From the NCBI RefSeq assembly GCF_024713945.1, contig NC_134679.1, positions 2,795,001 to 2,859,000 on the forward strand: a stretch of DNA of 64,000 nucleotides, given 5' to 3'. Both the position numbers and the translations under genes were made by a program. Numbering within the stretch: the first letter of the stretch is position 1; each line of letters opens with the position of its first letter. The notes below the pieces were generated by a model. That model was not told the DNA's origin, did no database searches, and saw only the letters and a program-made list of their open reading frames with translations. This stretch comes from Dermatophagoides farinae (lineage: Eukaryota > Arthropoda > Arachnida > Sarcoptiformes > Pyroglyphidae). Shown piece by piece: positions 49,701 to 57,600 of the stretch.

Positions 49701-52700
49701 ATACATTTGGATGATTCTTATTATCAACAAAGATCTGTTTGGATTTTTTTTTCTGCATAATACAAATAATGAATGGACATTGTTCATGCTATGTCTGTGT
49801 GTGTGTGAACAACAACATATTGATTAATGTTAATCAAGTTATGAATGTTGATTGAATCCTATGGACCAATATATGAGATTATAAACAAACACACACACAC
49901 ACACCAAGCTTGGTTAAGCCCAAACTTTTGTTTTTTTTTTTTGTTGTAAATCAACAACAATAAATTGGGTGTAGGTGTAGGAAGTGTATCATGAAGATGA
50001 TTAAAAGTTAATTAACATGTAATAAAAACAAAAATCATTTTAAAAATTTCAAACAAACTATGGTCACATGAGGCCAATGTTGTAAATAAAACAATGGAAA
50101 CTTTTTTCCGATAAAAATTTGTGCATGTTTTATTTTTCTATCTAACCAGGTATAATTATTTATTTTTTTTGGAGCAAACTAGCTCATATTAATTAATTGA
50201 ACGCAAAAAAACAACAAAAGAAAAAAATTTATACAGCCAACTTATTTGTTTCAATCTCTCGATCAAATACTGGTACTTGTGATGCTATTTTCAATTTTGT
50301 CGAGTTGTCGCTACAACCTGCACAAATAACATGATCAATAGTACACATGAGAGCTTTGATTGTATGTATAATATTAGGAAATTCCGATAAAAATGCCAAA
50401 GTATCAATGATTTGGTATGTGGATTCATAGATTCATAGAAAAAAAATCGATCCTCTTTTTTATGTGATATATGCGCATTTCTATGACCAAACCAAGTAAG
50501 AGTGGATAAAATTCTTTTTTTTCAATAGCAAAGCATCATTTTCATTGGACACTAGCAATAACAACGACAACAACAACAACAAAAAACTTTAGTCAAATTG
50601 ATGGTCCATAATAAAATTATCACCCCATCATCACCATTATTGTTGATTGACCTATATATAATAAACGATGTCTACCATAATATATTTTATTGGCTTCATT
50701 ATATACGCGTACCATCAATTTGTACAAATTACCATCTAGCCATCAAACCGAATAACAATGATAGCAATTACTGATAGACAAAAAGATAAACAAAACCATC
50801 CCACTTCTTACGATTCAAATGCAATTATGTATCGATGATGGCATTGAAAATAAAAAGGTTTCATTGATGATGATGATGATGACGATGATGATGGAATTCG
50901 TTTCCATCGTTTAGGTTTAGGTTTCGAATAGAAAATTGGTCAACATACACTATCAATTAGGGTAACTATTTTTCTATCAAAAGAATAGTAATTTAATCTT
51001 TTTTTTTGTTTGAAGTTTTTATTTCTTATTTTGTTCTCTTGTTCGAACTTATTATTTTTTTTTCTTTTACATTCTGTAGAAAACTTTTATTCATTCATTC
51101 ATTGTTGTTTTTAAAAAGTTTTCAAGTCAAAATCAAATTCAAGAAACAAAACAAAACAAAAAATTAATAGCCAAACCTGGATCAAAATCATCAGCATATT
51201 CAGGCGGAGGTGGTGGTAATCGAAGTGATGGATATCGTGATAATAATGTTTTTAAATCATTCTCTTGTCGTTGTGAATAATAACGATAAATATTATGTTG
51301 TTGCAAGAAATCATTGGTTGTGTTGGATTGTGGAGAAGATGCATCCGATAACATTATCATTAGATCACTTGTGTTTGAATATTTTTCAATGAAATTTATT
51401 GTAGCAAAATTTGTAGTTTGATTATTATTGAATTGCTTATCGATTATCAAATGTTTTGCTGTCTGATTTGATAATTCATTTTGTTGTTCTAGTGGTAGTA
51501 TGTCTTTTTTTATTATTCTATCATGAGGATAATTATTGTCCACAACAATATAAACATCACTGACATTATTATTATGATTAATTTGTATTGTATCATTATA
51601 ATCATTGTCATTATGACGACGACGATGAATACGATGTAAGGATGATGAACTTGGCATTATCATCATCATTTCATCAGACGCTTCATTATCGTCATCATTG
51701 TCAATGGCAGATACATTTGGTACAATTGTTGAATCAACAACAACAAAATTATCTAATCTAGAATTATAATCATTTGGGATTGATTTTTCTTTAGAAATTA
51801 TATCAGAACCAGTCAGAATTGTATTATTTTTTTGGATATTGAACAATTTATCGTTCATTGTCTCTTGTGATGGTACACCAATGTCGTTAATTGCTGTAAT
51901 ATTATTATATAATTTTTGCTTCTTATTCCATTTATTTTTTAGTAAAGAAGTGGCCGTCGTCGTTGTTTCAAGATTGATTATATCTGTAACGACAATGAAT
52001 TTTGTATTATTATTTAATCTGGTTGGATTTTTGATCATTTGACCTTTTGTTGTCAACTGTAATGATGGTGATAATGGTGATGATGGATTAATTGTATTTG
52101 ATGATGGGCGAGGTGACAATGATGATAATGATGATAATATTGTAGGTGAAATGGTTTTAATGATTGTTGGGAGCATATCTTTTGCTTCATTTTTGTCATC
52201 ATTGACATTTTTTTGCTGCCATAACAAAAAAGGCGTTGTTGCCATAGTCGTAAAATTGTTTTCGATTCTTGGAATCGTATTCTTTGTTGTCAATGTTGTT
52301 GTTGACGTTGTTGTGACCAACAGTGGAGAATGTGTAGTCGCATTTGGTTTTCTCATCAGAATCAGAACAATGTCTTTATTATTTGCCTTTTTTGTCATGA
52401 TAGCTGATGATAGTTTTGAACTTTTATTATTATTATCATTATCATTATCATCATTATTATTGCTTCTAATGTTTAATGATGATGATGAATTAATCATTGT
52501 CCATAATATTGATGATGGTGATGCTGATAATGGTGAAATGGATGGAACGGAAGTAACGAAAAATGGTAAAGGTGATGGTACTGATGTTGTCATCGTCGTA
52601 GTTGTTGTTATGTCAGCGGCAACAATCGTTTCGATCATTATAAATAGACAGATGATCACAAATAATAGATATTGAACAAGAGAAAAAATCTTGTTTTGTA

Positions 52701-52998
52701 AATTTGTGGCAACGACCGTCGTTATTGTCGTTGTCGTAGCCACCGACAACGTGGCCGGGGCTGATATTTCAACTTCCGGTATATGATTCAGTTTCCGATT
52801 TTTTGTCGCTATCAGTGAATATTTACCACAATGGTAATAATAATAATTATCATTATTATTATGTGAATACAATTGAATTTGTCCAATGATTGATGATTTA
52901 TTATTCTGATCTAGTTTTTGTTGCTTACTTTTATTATTATTATTATCATTATTGATAATGCCATCACATTCAAAAAAGGCCATCAATTTGGATACCAT
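13208..52998 (-). CDS. side: Sidestep-family transmembrane receptor, 13 exons, about 40 kb
   Basis: complement(join(13208..13237, 14127..15256, 19951..20300, 24599..24795, 25794..26428, 26787..27245, 31655..31954, 32077..32439, 34344..34733, 36849..37052, 37247..37357, 37456..37785, 51177..52998)), 6,321 bases, 2,106 residues. Order: low-complexity N-terminal region with one hydrophobic segment (104-127), Ig1 (608-717), Ig2 (718-822), Ig3 (823-952), Ig4 (953-1073), Ig5 (1074-1173), FN3 (1174-about 1320), membrane helix (about 1336-1359), cytoplasmic tail of about 745 residues. Family marks: VLWFRGDTGVPIY and YRCRVDFR in Ig1, YGTLSCLAQNSIG in Ig5, VECIPGDDGGL in FN3. In Drosophila, Side on target cells is recognised by Beat proteins on motor axons; several Side paralogues exist, and which one this is cannot be told. 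The Ig-FN3-TM core is firm; the first exon, tail exons and last exon rest on splice sites and phase. Confidence 0.85.
13238..14126 (-). other. Receptor intron 12
   Basis: 889 bases. Contains a TG repeat (13366-13388) and T runs near 13791-13806 and 14085-14101. No gene seen in it. Confidence 0.45.
14127..15256 (-). CDS. Receptor exon 12: long low-complexity cytoplasmic tail
   Basis: Acceptor TGTCAG|AT (phase 1) gives DSSLSRGTKGPLNHRTS. The exon holds a proline-rich stretch (QPPPPPLPPLPHH) suitable for SH3, WW or EVH1 partners, and His, Asn, Gln and Ser runs. It ends SSSHEKICL at CTG|GTAAGT (phase 0), a strong donor. If the intron is retained, the protein stops 7 residues later at 14103-14105. 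Confidence 0.75.
15338..15466 (+). repeat. 5' LTR
   Basis: 129 bases starting TGTAACGGCCGTG and ending AAAATTCTTCT. A TATTTATATA stretch near 15399-15408 could be the TATA box. The 3' end lacks the usual CA. Confidence 0.92.
15466..15478 (+). promoter_or_regulatory. Primer-binding site, tRNA-Leu type
   Basis: TGGTGTCAGAAGT directly at the LTR boundary is complementary to a tRNA 3' end TTCTGACACCA. Eukaryotic leucine tRNAs begin GTCAGRA and so end this way; identification is from memory of that acceptor stem. Confidence 0.65.
15480..16079 (+). CDS. gag: Retrotransposon gag-like protein, short
   Basis: About 199 residues from the first Met after the primer-binding site. The middle (KIPKLKLQFSGF, then KDWLSFLSLFQEM, then KFLLLLSALPERL) resembles capsid-type Gag regions of arthropod LTR elements, including those labelled DUF1759. 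No CCHC zinc knuckle is present and the frame closes soon after the capsid-like part. The last about 40 residues overlap the pol frame (+1 relative) and look unlike Gag, as if a deletion joined Gag to RT out of frame. Confidence 0.7.
   Translation: MNPANLKLLRRQISCLFNRFELNQLILDHETIDKIEKLAEKLAIEHENYFNDEFDEEDLEVNIKISEYTLKMKKLLEFISSAKDESKVKIPKLKLQFSGFKKDWLSFLSLFQEMSQLNNFNIKEKFLLLLSALPERLKNGISLEPNELNFNWLIDFLNNKFGSEEIKESEILSQDSTNSDSLESSIKRAYQRIKRDEGY
15961..18441 (+). CDS. pol: Retrotransposon pol: reverse transcriptase, RNase H, integrase
   Basis: Up to 826 residues; the first 25 or so overlap gag and the true start is unknown. RT begins near HIKELKEMKVI and has the KKKDGTVRM, DYRDLN, MPFGLVSAPQTFQ and YLDD (160-163) motifs in Ty3 style. 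RNase H shows TTDASDRSFGG (first Asp about 308), YEKEA and LADALSR. Integrase has the zinc site His484, His488, Cys518, Cys521 and a catalytic triad Asp551, Asp610, Glu646; the last two are 35 residues apart. A GPF-like C-terminal module (WRGPFVIKN) follows; there is no chromodomain. No protease motif precedes RT. The frame is otherwise unbroken. Confidence 0.93.
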   Translation: MEVRKSKKAKFFLKIQQIPIHWKVQLKEHIKELKEMKVIKESTSEFRSRIVPIKKKDGTVRMAIDYRDLNKITRHDAFPMPRINDIIIKVSKATIFSKLDLKKGYYNVMMDKDSRKYTAFAFENKLYEFERMPFGLVSAPQTFQRMMEMILGHLEFVECYLDDIIVFSENKKQHENHLKQVFNILRKEKLRLNKEKCEFGKSVIEYLGFKIDSGKRSIISVNKEKILKFPRPSNQQEAKTFVCLANYYRDLIENFSKLALPLYECSNQRKFVWKEEQEKSFMDIKKIIEKDPSVKIPDPNIPFIVTTDASDRSFGGTLSQIIDGEKMPVDFFSRNFNQTQCRYSTYEKEATAIIEALKHWRLFLLGKPFRIESDHRPLRWLLSKRDCSSKLGRMVLKLQEFQIENIDYIKGSDNVLADALSRLQMNLLSSDAEDELDDVIEKDKANFIKKDGRWFFVDKSREREILRLYVKNENERRNILKVVHENGHLGLFKNEEELRRRFWWPFWRKELKAFIKNCSRCEFFKNDDEKTKLPMVPSVLEPLNWCKVGLDFCGPLQVSEAGNKFVILIQDYASKFLLAEAVRDLKSDSLIAWLRHVFGIFGWPKSIVCDRGPQLESRKFKEFCSANNVNIELISLGHHQSNGLVERAIRTVEDMLRTSVLDKKNWDMELPSLVSAYNGSIHHSTKIAPFKLMFGHDMSIPLDLKYNICHKFEDVSDLARKRILENEAAQMKQKCYYDRKIKLEPLFSGDLVLWHQWDHSVGSSKKLNKKWRGPFVIKNRSVTNYEIADKNGNSRWIHHNHLKRFNGDSATPLDTIRNRGRPAHRS
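18441..18449 (+). promoter_or_regulatory. Polypurine tract
   Basis: AGGGGGAGG immediately before the 3' LTR, overlapping the pol stop codon by one base. It primes plus-strand DNA synthesis. Confidence 0.85.
18450..18578 (+). repeat. 3' LTR
   Basis: 129 bases, matching the 5' LTR at every position I compared. Followed by the TTAT target duplication at 18579-18582. Confidence 0.92.
19951..20300 (-). CDS. Receptor exon 11: Gln/Asn/His-rich cytoplasmic segment
   Basis: Acceptor TTTAG|C (phase 2) gives CSNEEPLLSTTTSN, then Asn and Gln runs and NNRTPYG. The donor ATATG|GTGAGT is phase 1. In-frame stops just upstream of the acceptor fix the exon start. Confidence 0.7.
22350..22370 (+). repeat. CAG trinucleotide repeat
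   Basis: Seven CAG units within a receptor intron, not in any coding exon I can support. Confidence 0.8.
23982..24011 (+). repeat. T homopolymer, 30 bases
   Basis: Thirty consecutive T within a receptor intron; on the minus (transcribed) strand it is a poly(A) run. Confidence 0.8.
24599..24795 (-). CDS. Receptor exon 10: acidic cytoplasmic segment
   Basis: Acceptor AAAACAG|CTT (phase 0) opens the frame LGNISTKDSIIVETDTT, then a Gly-Asp run and DLCDQTEHEKVCLVGG. It ends CCAAT|GTAAGT in phase 2. A nearby acceptor (ATATAG) would put the exon in another, less protein-like frame, so I prefer this one. Confidence 0.65.
24796..25793 (-). other. Receptor intron 9
   Basis: 998 bases, AT-rich with short ATC/ATT repeats. 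A possible alternative acceptor (GTTCAG|GCG at about 25420) opens a phase-0 frame of 15 codons to a stop (ATECYPAQNVYRALY), a possible alternative short tail exon; weak. Confidence 0.4.
25794..26428 (-). CDS. Receptor exon 9: transmembrane helix and proximal tail
   Basis: GSFEQIVVHP leads into the helix ILGILIGIVATIVITVIIL, stopped by RSR. The tail is Asn/Ser/His-rich with basic clusters (HRKRRNNKQQK) and a KKKSPSKKQQQQ run. The exon enters in phase 1 and leaves in phase 0 at ACAATG|GTATGG, a moderate donor. Confidence 0.85.
26429..26786 (-). other. Receptor intron 8
   Basis: 358 bases between the FN3 and transmembrane exons. Nothing else recognised. Confidence 0.8.
26787..27245 (-). CDS. 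Receptor exon 8: fibronectin type III domain
   Basis: Starts GRPDAVRGCAITN, then LLVECIPGDDGGL, FNLEVYIG, a Gly/Asn/Thr/Ser-rich loop of about 60 residues, and the end LVLYATNAKGRS. The Asp-Gly-Gly-Leu motif is shared by Sidestep proteins. Phase 1-1; acceptor AATAG|GT, donor CGTG|GTACGT. Confidence 0.9.
27246..31654 (-). other. Receptor intron 7
   Basis: 4.4 kb without credible genes. Holds an AC repeat near 28242-28265, CATC repeats near 28490-28515 and an A26 run (31439-31464). Confidence 0.7.
31439..31464 (+). repeat. A homopolymer, 26 bases
   Basis: Twenty-six consecutive A within a receptor intron, not next to any retroposed gene sequence that I can recognise. Confidence 0.8.
31655..31954 (-). 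CDS. Receptor exon 7: Ig5
   Basis: 100 codons, open on the minus strand with no early Met, so a simple start-to-stop ORF search misses it. IRIRCEVDAEPS, TFRWTLN and YGTLSCLAQNSIG give the Ig Cys-Trp-Cys set; the last motif is strongly Sidestep-like. It ends SVVPAG before donor GCTG|GTAAGT. Phase 1-1. Confidence 0.92.
32077..32439 (-). CDS. Receptor exon 6: Ig4
   Basis: Starts APQLRISFGT; VYMECHVKANPP gives the first Cys, VVWLHEDRPI the Trp, and GRYQCVAFNEQG the second Cys. A loop insertion rich in Ser, Leu and Pro precedes the last strands. Phase 1-1. Confidence 0.92.
32440..34343 (-). other. Receptor intron 5
   Basis: 1.9 kb, AT-rich. A plus-strand open frame over 33953-34576 is only the intron plus the antisense of the Ig3 exon. 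No gene seen. Confidence 0.7.
34344..34733 (-). CDS. Receptor exon 5: Ig3
   Basis: Starts RPIDVKILP, has a Ser-rich insertion (SKSSSSSSSHNGS), then AEFQCQSTGS, ISWWLG and LLTCRADN. Phase 1-1. Acceptor TTTTAG|TT, donor CAAT|GTAAGT. Confidence 0.9.
34734..36848 (-). other. Receptor intron 4
   Basis: 2.1 kb. Contains GAAAT repeats near 35587-35608, CT runs near 35810-35832 and GT repeats near 36666-36690. No coding sequence supported. Confidence 0.7.
36849..37052 (-). CDS. Receptor exon 4: second half of Ig2
   Basis: Continues G-KPSPSVNWYQ and ends after SILTCRASNN and ATVILDMN. It supplies the Trp and second Cys of Ig2. Phase 1-1. Acceptor CACAG|GA, donor AATC|GTAAGT. Confidence 0.9.
37247..37357 (-). 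CDS. Receptor exon 3: first half of Ig2
   Basis: 37 codons, phase 1-1. Begins VPPKELLIMD and includes ILICEAEG, which supplies the first Cys of Ig2. Acceptor AATAG|TG, donor GGAG|GTATGT. Confidence 0.88.
37456..37785 (-). CDS. Receptor exon 2: Ig1 (V-type)
   Basis: A phase 1-1 exon. Cys in VDIPCNTTW and YRCRVDF form the expected Ig pair, with Trp in LVLWFRGD. The GVPIY and DAR motifs after the Trp are typical of Sidestep first Ig domains. Acceptor GACAG|GC, donor ACAG|GTATGT. Confidence 0.9.
43721..43751 (+). repeat. AC dinucleotide repeat
   Basis: Fifteen AC units plus one base in the first intron of the receptor gene. Confidence 0.85.
46291..46456. mobile_element. MITE with 31-base perfect inverted ends, PIF/Harbinger-like
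   Basis: 166 bases. The first 31 (GGCTACGGTCACACTAGC...) and last 31 bases (...GCTAGTGTGACCGTAGCC) are perfect reverse complements. It is flanked by TTA on both sides (46288-46290 and 46457-46459), the target duplication typical of PIF/Harbinger elements (Tourist MITEs). There is no coding capacity; the interior contains ACTTTCACAATGCATTTTT, shared with 4775-4928. The perfect ends suggest a fairly recent insertion. Superfamily placement is inferred from the 3-base TWA-type duplication and GG-CC ends. Confidence 0.85.
47809..47837 (+). repeat. A homopolymer, 29 bases
   Basis: Twenty-nine consecutive A in the first intron of the receptor gene. Confidence 0.8.
51177..52998 (-). CDS. Receptor exon 1: Ser/Thr/Asn-rich N-terminal extension
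   Basis: Start Met at 52996-52998 (context AAAATGG) is the first Met after an in-frame TAA at 53050-53052. Residues 1-103 are Asn/Gln/Tyr-rich. Residues 104-127 (core YLLFVIICLFIMIETIVAA) are hydrophobic, either a late signal peptide or a signal anchor. The next roughly 480 residues are rich in Thr, Ser, Asn, Pro and Asp, mucin-like in part, ending LPPPPPEYADDFDPG. The donor CCAG|GTTTGG is weak, but its phase (1) exactly fits the Ig1 acceptor at 37785. It could instead belong to a separate gene or an alternative first exon. Confidence 0.6.
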
Positions 52999-55900
52999 TT
53001 TATTCGAAATTTGTGGACCGTTTTTTCCAGAATTAAAATTGATATAATATTAAACTGTAACAATATTTTACCGTCGATTCCATTATTATCATAATTATTC
53101 ATGATTTTTTTTAATTATGAACAGAAAGAAAAAATTCCGGAAAACAGTTACATAAATGGTTTCCTATTAAATCGGTAACATTTGCTTGGTGTGGTGTGTG
53201 TGTGTGATCAAAAGCTCTAAATAAGAATATCTTCTTCCATTTATCACATAAACATTTCAATTCTGATTTCCTTTTTTTTCTTTGCTCTGAGAATTATGAG
53301 AAAAACGAAAAAAAAAAATTCATTCAATGTGCCAAAAAAATGATTTCAAAAAAAAGAAAAAGATATTTTGATGATGTAATAAAAATCAATTTAGCGACTT
53401 TTCATCGCATTGCATTGCAGCTATAAATGTGAAACGAATATGAATTAATTGAGCGACTGTCTATAATCTTTTAGACTTTTATCAAGTTTATTCATATATA
53501 TGACACTTTATTCTTGAAGTGTTTGAATGTGAAATATTTACACTTTATTTACAAGTGGATTTTGTTTTTTTTTTCTATTGAAATTTGAGAAATAATGTCC
53601 AAATGATGACTATAGTTCCAATAAAAGTGGATGCTACAATTCAAATATAATATTTCTTCAGATTATTTTTTTTTTATTTCTTTTCCAGATTGTTCGCACC
53701 CAGAATAAAAAAAAAATGAAATGAAAATTCTTCACAATAGAATATTGAAAATATTTAGGCCACTATGAAATGTGAAATGATGTAATGATGGAAATTTTTC
53801 ACTGAATTTGTCGATCATTGTCGGCTGTTGGAATTTCTGGATTTTTTCTTTTGATGCATTTTTTTCTAGCTGCTGTTATTATCTGAGCATTAAATATTTT
53901 TTTATTCATTCAAAAATAGATGAAAAAAAAATTCTTTATGTAAAGTTTTGAATCCAAATGACACTTTTGATTCTGATTATTTGGTCGAACGATAACAGCA
54001 GCAGCACCGACAACAACAACAACAACAGCAGCAGCCACAGCATGCAAACAGCTCGGGAAAAAAAATCCAAACTTCAAATCCAATATCGGATATGAGATTT
54101 GATGCATGCCGAAAAGATGCAGAAAAAAATATATAAATTTGTCTAGACACAAGAATATTTGATGATTGACATTTGGCAGAATATTATTTTCATATATTTT
54201 ATTCCATCTTGCATTATATAAACTGAATAAAGTCAATTTATATGTCGACTTTGTGAAATTTTTAGTTTTTTTTTACTCCAAATGTTTTTTTGTTGTTGTT
54301 GTTGTTGTTTGTCACAAAAAAGAGTTTTAGAACCGGAAAAAATAGAGTTCACTATGGGGCTCAATGTTCAGTGATCATCATCATCATCATCATCGATGAA
54401 ATGTGATGTCATTCGAACCGAAACGTTTCCAAATGGATGATAATGATATGAACAATAATTTTTGACGATCGATTCAATACAATCATTATACACAACTGGA
54501 ATTTTGGGCAAACAACAAATTCTTTTATATTTTTTTTTTTTTTTTTGTTACTGGAGATGGTAATTTTTTTCCAAAGTTTTTTGTTTTGTTTTCAAATTGT
54601 CAATATGTGTGTGAAAAAAAAGGACAATTGAACCAAAATAAATTTTGCAATTAGAAACGAATGATGAACATTAATGACAAAAAAAATGGCGTCTCAGAAA
54701 ATAAAAACTATATCGTCGATTATTTAATGAAGCCGGATAGAATGAGAATAGAACACATAGAAAGGACTGTTATTTTATTTTATTTTTTTTTTGGATATCA
54801 TCATGACACACGCATTGCAATTTGAAAGTTTTCTTCATTTTCATTTATTTATTGCTACAATCAGCATTTTATGATGAGTGTGTTTGTTGTTGAAATATAT
54901 GGGCCGAATTTTTTTTGTGCTTCCTAGTTTTTTTTTCTTATATTCGATGCAATTGTAGAACGTGCAATATAAACAAAACTTGAAATGACAAAGATCAGCT
55001 TGAAACTGAATTCATATCAAAGATTTCAGAACCTGAATTTGTTGAAAACAACAACATACACACAAGATACAATTATAATGACGTAGAGAAGAATTGGTTT
55101 TCATTATTTTATATAATGGAGAATTTTTGTTGTTGTTGTTGTTGTCATGAAATTAGAATCCATCACTGATGGGTCAATGGCCGTCACTAATCGATGTAAC
55201 AAACAAACACACTTACAAACACACACACACATACGCAAACACAAAATAGATGACTACATTTGATAATGATCTAAAGTCGTTGATATCATTTTCAGTGATG
55301 AAAATGTTTTATAAATTTTTTTGTTTTTAGTCTTCAAACAACAATTTTTTTTTCTTTGAAAAACATTTGAAATTTGATCATTATTATTGATTGAAGAATC
55401 GTTTTCGATTAATATCAAGATCTGGAACATTAACAATAATGACAATAAGATGTATTGACTGTATGATGACTGAAATCAACAAGATGTAATAATTTTATTG
55501 AACATTATTTTCGAACAAGAATGAAAACATTGGAAAATTGATGATGTGGCAATGTTGTTTTTAAAATTGTTTTTTTTACTCTCCATCATTCTTTTATTCC
55601 TATACAAATTGTCACTTGATGTCATCACAATGTATGGTTGTGAAATGTTAATCAAAATTCGAATAAACACAGTACCGGAATCGAAACGATTCTAAAATTG
55701 TTGTTATCGGAAAAAGAAATTGGGAAAAAAAATCAAAATTTATTGTGATGACACAGCATCATTATCATTGAAATGTGGTGATGTTATGCAATCTGATTTG
55801 TTTCGATACATGAATTGTATTTACTTTGGTCAACACAAATTCGGTAACTTAATAACCGAATATTGACTCTAACGATGCGAAGAACAAAGATGAAATTCTC

Positions 55901-57600
55901 AAACACTTTTTAAAACGAGCGGAAAAAAAAACTTTTCAATATAGTAAAAACACTTTGGTCATTGTCATATGATAGATGAATGATTTCACATAAAATGATA
56001 CAAAAATGTTATTATTCCACATCAATATTTATTTTCAAATGGATTTGACCACCGATCGTTGTATCATATATATATAAAAAACAACCGTATGGACCACAAT
56101 AATGATGATGATGATGATAATCAATAAGTTTGCAAGTGTGTGCGTGTGTGAATAATTCAAATCCCAATTTTGATAGTGATGATGATGATGATGATCATCA
56201 CCATCATCAAAAATCATCATAGATTAACATTAACTTTATGTGGACACGTTTTTCCATCAAAGTTATGTAATACATTTTAAGAGAGAGAAAAAAAAATAAT
56301 ATGTTGTAAACACGAAATGTTAATGAACAATATCGAGAATTACTATACACACACACACACGAATAAAATATACAAGAGAAAAAAAAAGATCTAGAGATTC
56401 TGAAGAAATCTTATAGGCCATGCACGAACATTGGCAAAATAATAATAATAATAATAAAAAATTTGTCAATCTATTATAGACTTGTTGGACGATGGACACA
56501 TTTGTATTCGATAGAAAGATAGATAGAAAAAATTATTTTTTTTCGATCATAATATCCGATCACACACACAATGAAAACATAGAATATTGATGAGAATTTT
56601 GTCTTGGCAATGTTTTTGTTGTCGATGTTTTTGTTGTTAGTGATGATGTTATAAGCTTAGTGTGGAAATTTCACGCAAACACACACACACAGACACATTA
56701 AACAACAACAAAAACAACAGCCATCATCACGACAAAATCTATACGAACTTTTCTTTTAGCTATTTTCATTCATTTATTAACGAAAAAAAGACAACGATGG
56801 TGTTTACAAATCAATTTGTAATGGTCATATTATCATAATAATTATTATAAATCAATATCCACAAATTGAAATAAACGGAAATAAATGAAATGTGATACCA
56901 CAAAATCATATGTTATTTGAACAAACAAAAAAAAACACAAATGAAACAATCGACAAACGAATTGTATAATCGAGGATAAATACAATAATATTTATTACCT
57001 TCACTTTGAACGACTAACAATTATTGATTATCACACACACACACACACACATAATTATGGTGACGAATTTCATAAAAAAGAGAAGCGAAAAACTTTTTTT
57101 TTTTCATTTTCAAGAACTTTGTAGAAGATGAGAAAAACATAGACACACACATTAAAAGAACTTCCGATTTTCAAAAAAAAAATGAAAAAAAAATTCATAC
57201 AGCACAAATGTCAATTTTTTTTGCATATATACTGATTAGATTTTGGTTGTTATAAATTCAAATCAAATCAATTTTGAATTCACTGGAAATGTGTTTGGTT
57301 TGTTTAGTTGAGAATTTTTATTTTTTTAATTAAACAAATAATTTTTTTTTGTATTTGTAGAATTCAAGATGTGAAAATAGAATGAAAAAAAAAATTGGTT
57401 GAGCACTGAAAAACAGATTGTAATTTATGGAACCTATTTTCATATAACAACAACAACAACAACCACGAATGGGTTGTAGAATTTTGGAATGAACTTTTAA
57501 TTCACCAAATTGAATTCATGCCAGAAACGGCTAAAAAAAAAAATTGGAAACCAAATATGAAAGAAAGAGGCAGAGAGAAAATGCCAATCAGCAAACAAAC
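52999..57600. other. Upstream region of the receptor gene, proximal part
   Basis: Should contain the 5' UTR and promoter of the minus-strand receptor gene. An in-frame stop lies at 53050-53052. There are CAG/CAA runs near 53996-54030, CATC runs near 54377 and AC runs near 57031. No reading frame with family resemblance is seen; no promoter element can be fixed. Confidence 0.5.

Larger units (their letters stand above)
37786..51176 (-). other. Receptor intron 1, 13.4 kb
   Basis: Contains a MITE (46291-46456), an AC repeat (43721-43751), an A29 run (47809-47837) and many CAA/ATC runs. No reading frame in it looks like a conserved protein. Its length suits a regulatory first intron, but no element can be named. 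Confidence 0.55.

Noticed and set aside
51210-52675. Plus-strand open frames of up to 174 codons over the receptor's first exon
   Set aside because: They are antisense of ATC/ATT/GTT-rich repeats in the minus-strand coding exon and have repeat-like Val/Ile composition.
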